This document shows positions 56,246-64,000 of a DNA stretch of 64,000 nt, piece by piece. Numbering within the stretch: position 1 is the first letter of the stretch; the number at the start of each line of letters is the position of its first letter. Both the position numbers and the translations under genes were made by a program. The stretch is from assembly GCA_009993605.1 (NCBI GenBank), contig JAACTB010000007.1, forward strand, positions 620,001 to 684,000, read 5' to 3'. The notes below the pieces were generated by a model. It saw only the letters and a list, made by a program, of their open reading frames with translations. It had not been told where the DNA came from and did not search any database. The stretch comes from Erythrobacter sp. GTDB taxonomy: Bacteria > Pseudomonadota > Alphaproteobacteria > Sphingomonadales > Sphingomonadaceae.

Positions 56246-57825
56246 GCCTTCATCCCCGCCGCATCCAGCAGCGCCTCAGTGCTCGCATCGAACCGCTCGC
56301 CGCCTTGCTCGATGGCCTTGGCCATGCTCTTGCCCAGCTCGACCCCGAACTGGTCGAACGGGTTGATCCCCATCAGGACGGCGTTGGCGAAGGTGCGGTG
56401 TTCGTGAAACGCGATCAGCGCGCCGAGAGCCGCCGCGTCGAGATCGTCGGCCAGCATGGTAGCGCTCGGCCGGTCGCCGGGGAAATGGCGCGCCGGATCG
56501 TCGCCCGGATCGCCCTTCATCAGAGCCGCCCCTTGCGCGAAACAGTTCATCAAGAGGATGCGATGATGCGCCGGGTCGAGCGCGTCGCCAGGCGCCACGC
56601 TGGCGATGAAGTCGACCGGGATCAGATGTGTGCCCTGATGCAGCAATTGGAACACCGCGTGCTGCGCATCGGTGCCCACGCCGCCCCAGGTGATCGGCGC
56701 AGTGGGTTCGTCGACCGGTTGCATGGCGCTTGTAACCCGCTTCCCGTTCGATTCCATTTCGAGCTGCTGGAGATAGTCGGGAAACAGGCCGAGGCGTTCG
56801 TCATAGGCGAAGACCGCGCGGGTCTGGCAGCCGCGGATGCGCGCATAATAGCGATCCGCGAAAGCGGCGCGCAACGGCAGGTTGGCGCGGCCCTGCGCTT
56901 CCGCGAAATGCCGGTCGACCGCCTGCGCGCCCGCCAGCATCGCTTCGAAATCGTCCCATCCGACCGCGATGGCGACGGGAAAACCGATCGAGGACCACAG
57001 CGAATACCGCCCACCGACGCTTTCCATGAAGGGGAGGACGCGGGTTTCATCGACCCCCCATTCGACCGCCTTTTCCGGGCTCGCCGTCAGCGCGACGACC
57101 CGGCCGGACGGATCGGCGACTCCGTTATCCTTCAGCCAGGTCAGCGCGCTGTTCGCGTTGGTCATCGTCTCGATCGTGGTGAAAGTCTTGCTCGCCACCG
57201 CGATCATGGTCGTCGCGGGATCGCAGGCCGCAAAGGCCGCCTCGAGCGCGACGCCGTCGATGTTCGAGACGACATGCACGTCCACCAGCGGGAAATCGCG
57301 CGCCAGCGCGTCCACCGCCAGCGCCGGCCCCAGCGCGCTGCCGCCGATGCCGATATGGATCAGATGCCTGACCTCGCCCAGCGCGCCCTGATGGACGGCC
57401 TGCACCAGCAGGCGCATCCGGTCGCGAAGCGCGGCGGCTTCCTCGACATGCGCGTCCTTGCCGGTGCCGCGTTCCGCCGTGTGGGTGGCGGCGCGGTTCT
57501 CGGTGACGTTGACTCGCTCGCCCCCGAGCAAGGCGTCGCGCCGTCCGGCGAAATCCTGCGCTTCGGCGAGAGCTTCGAAGCTTTCCAGAAGCGCGCTGTC
57601 GAGATGGGTCTTCGACCAGTCGAACAGCACGCCACCCGCCGTCTCGTCCGCCCCCCATTCGATCCGGCCCGACAACATGGCGACCCGGTCCTCCCCGGCC
57701 GGTTCGTCGGCCCCCTCGCCCCCGTCGCGCTCCTTGCTGAAGAGCTCGCCCAAGGTCGGGCGCGGCAACGCCTCGATCCGCGCCCAGACATCGGATGCAG
57801 CGGCGTGGCGGGAGGAAGCGGACAT
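56242..57825 (-). CDS. pgi: glucose-6-phosphate isomerase
   Basis: 527 residues interconverting glucose-6-P and fructose-6-P. IHIGIGGSALGPALAVDAL, VASKTFTTIETMTNA, the signature GGRYSLWSSIGFPVAI, and the C-terminal VELGKSMAKAI with the catalytic lysine. The ATG at 57825 begins MSASSRHAA. The open frame upstream overlaps the divergent lepB and is noncoding. It shares a transcript with the SGNH hydrolase gene. Confidence 0.95.
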   Translation of the reverse strand: MSASSRHAAASDVWARIEALPRPTLGELFSKERDGGEGADEPAGEDRVAMLSGRIEWGADETAGGVLFDWSKTHLDSALLESFEALAEAQDFAGRRDALLGGERVNVTENRAATHTAERGTGKDAHVEEAAALRDRMRLLVQAVHQGALGEVRHLIHIGIGGSALGPALAVDALARDFPLVDVHVVSNIDGVALEAAFAACDPATTMIAVASKTFTTIETMTNANSALTWLKDNGVADPSGRVVALTASPEKAVEWGVDETRVLPFMESVGGRYSLWSSIGFPVAIAVGWDDFEAMLAGAQAVDRHFAEAQGRANLPLRAAFADRYYARIRGCQTRAVFAYDERLGLFPDYLQQLEMESNGKRVTSAMQPVDEPTAPITWGGVGTDAQHAVFQLLHQGTHLIPVDFIASVAPGDALDPAHHRILLMNCFAQGAALMKGDPGDDPARHFPGDRPSATMLADDLDAAALGALIAFHEHRTFANAVLMGINPFDQFGVELGKSMAKAIEQGGERFDASTEALLDAAGMKA

Positions 57826-57909
57826 ATGCAAAAACCCTTTCGTGGTGTTCCCCCTGCGACTAGGGGTCGCTGCGATGATGGACAAGCCCGAAGCCTGGCC
57901 CGAACGAGC

Positions 57910-58764
57910 ATGAGCGCCACGCTTGCACCGGGCGAAACCCGGCCCATACCCACCGATCCGCAAAGCGAACCGCAAAGCGAGCCGAAACGGGGCGAAAGCT
58001 GGGGAAGCTTCCTGGCTTTCGTGGCGAAGCTGGTGCTGGCGGTGGTCCTGTTTCGAACGTTGCTGTTTGCGCCCTTCACGATCCCGAGCGAAAGCATGAT
58101 GCCGCTGCTCAAAAACGGCGATTTCCTGATCGCGGCGAAATGGCCCTACGGCTATTCGCGCCTGTCGCTGCCCTTCGCGGCGCCTCTGCCTTCCGAACGC
58201 ATCCTCGCCAATCTGCCCGAACGCGGCGATGTCGCGATCTTCCGGCATCCGGTCGACAATGTCGACTATATCAAGCGCGTGATCGGCCTGCCGGGCGATA
58301 CGGTGGAATTGCGTGGGGGGCGTTTGGTTCTGAACGGACACATCGTGCCTCAGGCCGACGCAGCGTTCCTTCCCATTCCGCTATCAGCCAACACGAGCTG
58401 CCATCCCGCCGCCCGCCAGCGGGCGACGCCGGAAGGGAGCGTGTGCGACTATGCCAGCGCGCTCGAAACCCTGCCGAACGGGCGCAGCTACCGCGTGATC
58501 GATCTCGGCAGCGGTCCGGCGGACGATTTCGGCCCCGTTACCGTCCCCGATGGGCGCCTGTTCGTAATAGGCGACAACCGCGACAATTCGCAGGACAGCC
58601 GCTATCCTGCCACGTCCCATGGCGGCGTCGGCTTGGTACCGAGCGATCTTCTGGTCGGGCGCGCAAGCATGATATTGTTCTCAACCGACGGAAGCGCCGA
58701 ATGGGCGAAACCCTGGACATGGTTCACCGCCGCGCGCTGGGACCGGATCGGAGACAGATTGTGA
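57910..58764 (+). CDS. lepB: signal peptidase I
   Basis: 284 residues. A Pro/Glu-rich cytosolic start, one membrane span (FLAFVAKLVLAVVLFRTLLF), then PSESMMPLL with the nucleophile Ser62 and DYIKRVIGLPGD with the general base Lys122, and GDNRDNSQDSR. It cleaves Sec and Tat signal peptides in the periplasm. An insertion with two cysteines (TSCHPAAR...SVCDYA) lies before the last box. ATG at 57910 fits, and the stop overlaps the rnc GTG. Confidence 0.96.
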   Translation: MSATLAPGETRPIPTDPQSEPQSEPKRGESWGSFLAFVAKLVLAVVLFRTLLFAPFTIPSESMMPLLKNGDFLIAAKWPYGYSRLSLPFAAPLPSERILANLPERGDVAIFRHPVDNVDYIKRVIGLPGDTVELRGGRLVLNGHIVPQADAAFLPIPLSANTSCHPAARQRATPEGSVCDYASALETLPNGRSYRVIDLGSGPADDFGPVTVPDGRLFVIGDNRDNSQDSRYPATSHGGVGLVPSDLLVGRASMILFSTDGSAEWAKPWTWFTAARWDRIGDRL

Positions 58765-59432
58765 GCGAACTGACATCCGAAGCGCGCCAATGGCTGGAGC
58801 AGACCGGCTACACGGTCGGCGATCCGGCCCTGTGGCAGGCCGCGCTCACCCATGGCAGCATGGGGGAGAAGCGCGATTACGAGCGGCTCGAATTTCTCGG
58901 CGACCGCGTGCTCGGCCTCGCCATAGCGGACTGGCTGTTCGAACGCAGCGCGGCGCCGGAGGGCAAATTGTCGCAGCGCCTCAACGCGCTCGTCAGCCGC
59001 GCCATGTGCGCCGAAATTGCGCGCGGGATCGGCCTCGCCCCGCATATCCGCATCTCGAAACAGGCGAGTTCGGATGGCGGGCGCGACAGCGACAATATCC
59101 TTGGCGATGTTATGGAATCGCTGCTGGGCGCGCATTTCGTCGAACACGGCTTTGCCGCCACGCGCGATCTCGTGCACCAATTGTGGCGCCCGGCGCTCGA
59201 AAGCGGGGCGGGCAAGGCCAAGCATCCCAAGAGCGCGCTGCAGGAATGGGCGGCGGGCAATCAGAGGAAGCCGCCCGAATACGAGGTCGTAGACCGGTCC
59301 GGCCCCGATCACGCGGCGAAATTCACGGTCCGGGTCAAGGTCCACAAGGTCGGCGAGGCGCAGGGAACCGCCGGCAGCAAGGGCGAAGCGGAAAAGGCTG
59401 CGGCCAAGACATTCATGGAGATATACGGGTGA
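58761..59432 (+). CDS. rnc: ribonuclease III
   Basis: 223 residues from a GTG overlapping the lepB stop. Catalytic signature ERLEFLGDRVLGL (Glu44, Asp48), DNILGDVMESLLGA, then a dsRBD (PKSALQEWAAGNQRKPPEYEV...GSKGEAEKAAAKTFMEI). It processes rRNA and double-stranded RNA. Middle gene of a three-gene operon joined by GTGA overlaps. Confidence 0.97.
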   Translation: MSELTSEARQWLEQTGYTVGDPALWQAALTHGSMGEKRDYERLEFLGDRVLGLAIADWLFERSAAPEGKLSQRLNALVSRAMCAEIARGIGLAPHIRISKQASSDGGRDSDNILGDVMESLLGAHFVEHGFAATRDLVHQLWRPALESGAGKAKHPKSALQEWAAGNQRKPPEYEVVDRSGPDHAAKFTVRVKVHKVGEAQGTAGSKGEAEKAAAKTFMEIYG

Positions 59433-60343
59433 GCGAGAACCAGACCAGATGCGGCGTCGTTGCTGTGATCGGCGCGCCCAATGCAGGCAAGTCCACGCTG
59501 GTGAACCAGCTGGTCGGCCAGAAGGTCGCGATCACATCGGCCAAGGCGCAGACCACGCGCGCGCGCATGATGGGCATCGCGCTCCACCCCGATACCGATC
59601 CCGACACGCAGATGATCCTGGTCGACACGCCGGGCATCTTCGCGCCCAAGCGGCGATTGGACCGCGCGATGGTGAGCGCGGCGTGGGAAGGCGCGGAAGC
59701 GGCGGATGCGGTGCTGCTGCTGGTCGATCCGATCAAGCAGCGCCGCCACGAACTGGAACCGCTGATCGAACAGATCGCGAGCCGCCCGGAGCGCAAGATC
59801 CTGGTGCTGAACAAGGTGGATCGAGCCAAGAAGGAACCCCTGCTCGCCCTGGCGCAGGAGTTGGGGGAAAAGGTAGAATTCGCCGATGTCTACTTCGTCT
59901 CCGCCCTGACGGGGGATGGCGTGCCGGAAATGAAGGACGCGCTCGCCGCCATGATGCCCGATGCGCCATGGATGTATCCCGAAGACCAGGTGAGCGATGC
60001 GAGCGAGCGCCTGCTCGCCTGCGAGATTACCCGCGAGCAGCTCTATCGCCAGCTGCACGAGGAACTGCCCTATGACAGCGCGGTGCGGCCCGAGAAATAT
60101 GTCGAGCGCAAGGACGGCAGCGTCGAGATCCACCAGCAGATCGTCGTCATGCGCGACAACCAGCGCGCGATCGTCCTCGGCAAGGGCGGCAGCCGCATCA
60201 AGGAAATCGGCCAGGCCGCGCGCGAGGAACTGACCGAGCTTCTGGGCCGCAAGGTCCACCTCTTCCTGCACGTAAAGACCGACGAGCGCTGGAGCGAGGA
60301 CAAGGAAATGTTCGAGGAGATGGGGCTGGACTGGGTGCGGTGA
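59429..60343 (+). CDS. era: GTPase Era
   Basis: 304 residues from GTG 59429. G1 GAPNAGKSTLVNQL, G3 DTPGIF, G4 NKVD, G5 SAL, followed by a KH domain with VLGKGGSRIKEIGQAAREELTELLGRKVHLFLHVK. It helps mature the 3' end of 16S rRNA in the 30S subunit, working in the same pathway as RNase III encoded just upstream. Confidence 0.97.
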   Translation: MSENQTRCGVVAVIGAPNAGKSTLVNQLVGQKVAITSAKAQTTRARMMGIALHPDTDPDTQMILVDTPGIFAPKRRLDRAMVSAAWEGAEAADAVLLLVDPIKQRRHELEPLIEQIASRPERKILVLNKVDRAKKEPLLALAQELGEKVEFADVYFVSALTGDGVPEMKDALAAMMPDAPWMYPEDQVSDASERLLACEITREQLYRQLHEELPYDSAVRPEKYVERKDGSVEIHQQIVVMRDNQRAIVLGKGGSRIKEIGQAAREELTELLGRKVHLFLHVKTDERWSEDKEMFEEMGLDWVR

Positions 60344-60366
60344 GAGAGAGCCCGAAGAGCCAGAGA

Positions 60367-61032
60367 CTAAGACTCGTTGTCCGCAGTGAAGGTCGCTCTG
60401 ATAGCTCTTATATAGGGCACCGGCTTTCCGTCCGCGGACCTCATCACGCCATAATTGACGTTCTGAACCTGTGAGCAGACGATAGTCTTGAGTGTTTCGT
60501 GGATCGAGGGCGACCCGTCGCATTCGGAAACCCGGCCTTCGTCATCGACTGCCACGGCTACGGAAAGATCGTAGGATCGGTCAGCGCCGTCAGGCAGCCT
60601 GTTCAGAATGATCTCGACGTCCGGGGGCCACGTTGCGTCCTGGACTTCCTTTGTGTCGTTTGCGCCTTCGTCAAAGACCTTCGTCATCGTGGTGAAGCGA
60701 CCGAAAGCCGCCTGTCCCTGCGCGTCTTTCGCGGCTGTCATTCGCAGGCGTGCACTGTTTCGGCAGAAATTCTCGGAAGGCTTCTCACTACCGGCGACCG
60801 ACTTCGCGGAGCAATTGAAAACCCTTCCCTTCGGATCAACCCATAGATCCAAGACGATGGCGGCGGCCTTTGCTCGCCCTGTCAAGCTATCGACCGCTTG
60901 CTCCATCAGCTTCGTGTAAAAATCCTGTCTGGGTGAAGGAGGTTTCTGTTCTGCTAGGGATGGCGTGCTGGCCAGTCCGACGAGACCGAAAGCTGCCACT
61001 AAATATCCCTTCCGAACGCCTTTCGACCTCAT
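60367..61032 (-). CDS. secreted protein with two TonB-C-like repeats
   Basis: 221 residues from ATG 61032, with a signal peptide (cleavage near SLAEQ). Two segments share the TonB C-terminal pattern 'v.v.v...GrV..C.....s......C......': VLDLWVDPKGRVFNCSAKS..SENFCRNSARLRM and DLSVAVAVDDEGRVSECDGS..LKTIVCSQVQNVNY. There is no membrane anchor beyond the signal peptide, so energy transduction is unlikely. Base composition is slightly lower in GC than its flanks. Function is unknown. Confidence 0.6.
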   Translation of the reverse strand: MRSKGVRKGYLVAAFGLVGLASTPSLAEQKPPSPRQDFYTKLMEQAVDSLTGRAKAAAIVLDLWVDPKGRVFNCSAKSVAGSEKPSENFCRNSARLRMTAAKDAQGQAAFGRFTTMTKVFDEGANDTKEVQDATWPPDVEIILNRLPDGADRSYDLSVAVAVDDEGRVSECDGSPSIHETLKTIVCSQVQNVNYGVMRSADGKPVPYIRAIRATFTADNES

Positions 61033-61212
61033 AAGCTTCGCCCCTCGACCGATGAATAGAGCGATATCCTGCCTCCGACCGTAGAAAAACACAATCGGGA
61101 GCGCGCAAACCGTCGGGCGCGTGGGTTTATGCCTCCAGGATTGGCAAATACGACCGAGACCGTCCAGCGACCGCGTGTTTCCTCCCTTGGAAAGCGCCTT
61201 GCATCTTCGCTG

Positions 61213-61395
61213 CTACCGCTTCTTCAAGATCTCGATCTTGTTCTTCTTCGCGAAGTCCTTGGTCGATTCCTCGCTTCGGCCGATCGCCTTGGCGATTTCC
61301 TTCAGGCCCTTGCCCTTGCCGGCCAGCATGCGCAGCTGACCTGCCTCCTCGGCTTTCCAGGGTTGTTTGTGGCGTTCGAAAAACTCCTTCGCCAT
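61213..61395 (-). CDS. 60-residue HTH-like small protein overlapping topA
   Basis: MAKEFFERHKQPWKAEEAGQLRMLAGKGKGLKEIAKAIGRSEESTKDFAKKNKIEILKKR: a W/E-rich start and a GLKEIAKAIGRSEESTKDFAKKN segment that looks like a helix-turn-helix. The ATG overlaps the topA stop (TGATG), so translation is probably coupled. Basic and small, it may bind DNA, but no role is known. Confidence 0.65.
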   Translation of the reverse strand: MAKEFFERHKQPWKAEEAGQLRMLAGKGKGLKEIAKAIGRSEESTKDFAKKNKIEILKKR

Positions 61396-63986
61396 CACTC
61401 GGTCTCCGTTTTCTTCGGCGCGGCTTTCTTCTTTGCGGCGGGTTTCTTGGCCGGAGCCTTCTTGGCCGCGGCTTTCTTCGGTGCCGCCTTCTTCTTGGCG
61501 GGCGCCTTGCGCTTCTTCTTGGCCGGTCCCTTGGCCGCGCGCGCATCGATCAGTTCGATGGCCTGCGCTTCGGTCAGATCCTCCGGCTTCATGTCCTTCG
61601 GGATCGTCGCATTGGTGGTGCCGTCGGTCACGTAGGGGCCGTAGCGGCCCGGCATGACCTTCATCTCGCCGCCGCTGGTGGGGTGTTCGCCGAGCGACTT
61701 GATCGGTTCCGCCTTGCCGCGCCCGCCGCCACCGCGATTGGCGGCCTGGGCGAGGATATCGACCGCGCGGTTCATGCCGACCTCGAACACCTCGCGTGTG
61801 TTCGACAGCTTTCCGTATTTGCCATCATGCCGCAGATACGGCCCGTAACGCCCTATGGCGGCTTCGATTTGCTTGCCGGTTTCGGGATGCGCGCCGACGA
61901 TGCGCGGCAGGCCGAGCAGCTTGATCGCCCATTCCAGGTCGAAATCGTCGAGGTCCTTGGGAATGCTCGCGCGCTTGGCCTCCTTGCCCTCGCCGAGCTG
62001 GACGTAGGGGCCGAACCGGCCGCTCTTGCGCTCGATCGGCAGGCCGGTGTCCGGGTCCTCGCCCATCACGCCGTCATCGGCAGGATCCTCGCCATCCGCG
62101 CCCGGCTGGGCGAAGCGGCGCGTGTATTTGCATTCGGGGTAATTCGCACAGGCCACGAACGCGCCATAGCGACCGCCACGCAACGCCAGCCGTCCGCCAT
62201 CGCGGCCCTCCTGCTCACATAGCGGGCAAAAGCGCGGGTCCTTGCCATCGGCGCGTTCGGGGAAGAGGAAATCGGAGAGATACTCGTCCAGCACCTCGGT
62301 GACCTCGGACGGCTTCTTCTCCATCACCTCTTCGGTCTTGGGCTTGAAATCCTTCCAGAACGCTTCGAGCAATTTCTTCCACGCCTCGTTCCCGGCGCTC
62401 ACCTCGTCGAGCTCGTCCTCCATCCCGGCGGTGAAGTCGTAAGCGACATAAGTCGGAAAAAAGCGTTCGAGAAATGCCGTCAGCAATCGCCCGGATTCCT
62501 CTGCGAAGAAACGGTTTTTCTCCATTCTGACATAGGCGCGATCGCGCAGCGTCTGGATGGTGCTGGCATAAGTCGAAGGGCGTCCGATACCGAGTTCCTC
62601 CAGCCGCTTGACCAGCGAGGCTTCGGAAAAGCGCGGGGGCGGCTGGGTGAAGTGCTGGTTGGCTTCGACCGCGGTCTTGCTCGGCGCGTCGCCTTTACGA
62701 AGGATCGGGAGCAAACCTTCATCCTCGTCTTCGCTATCGTCCCTACCTTCTTGATAAACCGCGAAATAACCGGGGAACTTCACCACCTGGCCGGTGGCGC
62801 GAAGCTCGTGCTGGCCGGTCGCATCGCGCAGGGTGACGGTCGTGCGTTCGAGCTGGGCGGTCGCCATCTGGCTCGCCATGGCGCGCTTGAAGATCAGGTC
62901 GTAGAGCTTGGTCTCGTCGCCCGATCCGGCGCGATCCTTGCGGAAATCGGTCGGTCGGATCGCTTCGTGCGCTTCCTGAGCATTCTTCGCCTTGGTGCTG
63001 TAAAATCGCGGTTTTTCCGGGCGGTAATCGTCGCTGAAGCGCTCCACGATGGCATCGCGCGCAGCCATGATGGCACTCATGTCCATCTGCACGCCGTCGG
63101 TCCGCATATAGGTGATCGCGCCCGCCTCGTAGAGCGACTGCGCCAGCCGCATCGTGTGGCTGGCCGAGAAGCCGAGCTTGCGCGCCGCTTCCTGCTGCAG
63201 GGTGGAGGTGGTGAAGGGCGGCGCGGGGTTGCGCTTCAGCGGTTTGGTCTCGACCTCCTCGACCGTGAAGCGTCCGTCCTCGACCGCCTTCTTCGCCGCC
63301 ATGGCGCTGCCCTCGTCGCCGAGCGTCAGCTTTTCGAGTTTCTTACCGTCGAATTTGACCAGCCGCGCATCGAAGGCGGTGCCGTCATGCTGCAATTTGG
63401 CAAGCACGCTCCAATATTCGTCGGGCCGAAAGGCCTCGATCTCGCGCTCGCGCTCGCACACCAGGCGCAAGGCGACCGACTGGACGCGGCCCGCGCTTTT
63501 CGCGCCCGGCAGCCGCCGCCACAGGACGGGCGAGAGCGTGAAGCCATAGAGATAATCAAGCGCCCGGCGCGCCAGATAAGCGTCGATCAAGGGCTGGTCG
63601 AGCTCGCGCGGGGATTTCATCGCCTCGGTCACGGCAGGCTTGGTGATCGCGTTGAAAGTCACCCGATCGACCTTGGCGGGCAGCGCCTTGCGGTTTTTGA
63701 GCAGCTCGCGGACATGCCAGCTGATCGCCTCCCCCTCGCGATCGGGGTCGGTGGCGAGGACCAGGCGATCCGCCTTCTTGGCGGCGTCCGCGATCTCCTT
63801 GAAGCGGCTCTGCTTGTCGCGATAGAGCTCCCAGTCCATCGCGAAATCCTCGTCCGGCCGCACGCTGCCATCTTTGGGCGGCAGATCGCGGACATGGCCG
63901 TAACTGGCGAGGACCTTGAAGTCCTTACCGAGATATTTCTCGATGGTTTTGGCTTTCGCCGGTGATTCAACGATGACGAGTTGCAT
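61395..63986 (-). CDS. topA: DNA topoisomerase I
   Basis: 863 residues relaxing negative supercoils. TOPRIM domain VIVESPAKAKTIEKYLG and ATDPDREGEAISWH, catalytic Tyr in GAITYMRTDGVQM, GRPSTYASTIQTL, then a Cys-type zinc finger (CPLCEQEGRDGG...CANYPECKY) and three finger-derived repeats without cysteines (GRYGPYLRHDGKYGKL, GRYGPYVTDGT). The last 45 residues are a Lys/Ala-rich PAKK-type tail. The start lies 14 bases from the window end. Complete. Confidence 0.97.
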   Translation of the reverse strand: MQLVIVESPAKAKTIEKYLGKDFKVLASYGHVRDLPPKDGSVRPDEDFAMDWELYRDKQSRFKEIADAAKKADRLVLATDPDREGEAISWHVRELLKNRKALPAKVDRVTFNAITKPAVTEAMKSPRELDQPLIDAYLARRALDYLYGFTLSPVLWRRLPGAKSAGRVQSVALRLVCEREREIEAFRPDEYWSVLAKLQHDGTAFDARLVKFDGKKLEKLTLGDEGSAMAAKKAVEDGRFTVEEVETKPLKRNPAPPFTTSTLQQEAARKLGFSASHTMRLAQSLYEAGAITYMRTDGVQMDMSAIMAARDAIVERFSDDYRPEKPRFYSTKAKNAQEAHEAIRPTDFRKDRAGSGDETKLYDLIFKRAMASQMATAQLERTTVTLRDATGQHELRATGQVVKFPGYFAVYQEGRDDSEDEDEGLLPILRKGDAPSKTAVEANQHFTQPPPRFSEASLVKRLEELGIGRPSTYASTIQTLRDRAYVRMEKNRFFAEESGRLLTAFLERFFPTYVAYDFTAGMEDELDEVSAGNEAWKKLLEAFWKDFKPKTEEVMEKKPSEVTEVLDEYLSDFLFPERADGKDPRFCPLCEQEGRDGGRLALRGGRYGAFVACANYPECKYTRRFAQPGADGEDPADDGVMGEDPDTGLPIERKSGRFGPYVQLGEGKEAKRASIPKDLDDFDLEWAIKLLGLPRIVGAHPETGKQIEAAIGRYGPYLRHDGKYGKLSNTREVFEVGMNRAVDILAQAANRGGGGRGKAEPIKSLGEHPTSGGEMKVMPGRYGPYVTDGTTNATIPKDMKPEDLTEAQAIELIDARAAKGPAKKKRKAPAKKKAAPKKAAAKKAPAKKPAAKKKAAPKKTETE

Positions 63987-64000
63987 GGATGAAAGAGCCG

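Overview
The window is a GC-rich stretch of a chromosome that looks alphaproteobacterial, most likely Sphingomonadales and probably Erythrobacteraceae-like. This rests on the ribosomal supercluster organisation, gene content (MetZ, lepB-rnc-era, a TupA-like ATP-grasp protein, small sphingomonad-type proteins) and recurrent four-base or one-base gene overlaps. The genus call is inference. No tRNA, rRNA, CRISPR array, transposase or integrase was recognised.

Layout. 1-5.6 kb: end of odhB (2-oxoglutarate dehydrogenase E2), a small lipoprotein, lpd (E3), three membrane-protein genes, then two related secreted proteins on the minus strand. 5.7-7.8 kb: a secreted prolyl oligopeptidase. 8.0-31.9 kb: the str-S10-spc-alpha ribosomal supercluster on the minus strand, reading from rpsL (31.9 kb) to rplQ (8.0 kb). 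It is cut into several transcription units. A strong terminator follows tuf, with a new promoter before rpsJ. An antisense family-39-like glycosyltransferase gene sits between rpmD and rplO, with a bidirectional terminator and a new promoter. gdhA plus a small secreted-protein gene sit between adk and rpsM. S5 and L3 carry long low-complexity extensions.

32.4-34.9 kb is the outstanding accessory locus. It is an AT-rich two-gene operon encoding an ABC-type AAA ATPase and a DUF4435/TOPRIM protein, overlapping by 11 bases. This is the architecture of the PARIS (AriA/AriB) anti-phage system. It is followed by 35.0-36.4 kb, a repeat-rich segment around a helix-turn-helix gene whose N-terminus is a translated 99-bp tandem repeat.

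36.4-49.3 kb: a LysR regulator, ppk-ppx (polyphosphate synthesis and breakdown), apaG, a small protein behind a Fur-like box, metZ, a protein-mannosyltransferase-like gene convergent with a DPM1-GtrA fusion, leuB-recO, and small genes including a UbiK-like factor and TspO. 49.3-53.0 kb: glutathione reductase, a CDP-alcohol phosphatidyltransferase and an RhlE-like helicase. 53.1-55.3 kb: an operon of a GntA-like (YqcI/YcgG) heme-dependent N-hydroxylase, a DUF1989 protein and a TupA-like ATP-grasp protein, which suggests chemistry on guanidino or amino groups. 55.3-64.0 kb: pgi with an SGNH-type hydrolase, the lepB-rnc-era operon, a secreted protein with two TonB-C-like repeats, and topA with a tiny overlapping gene.
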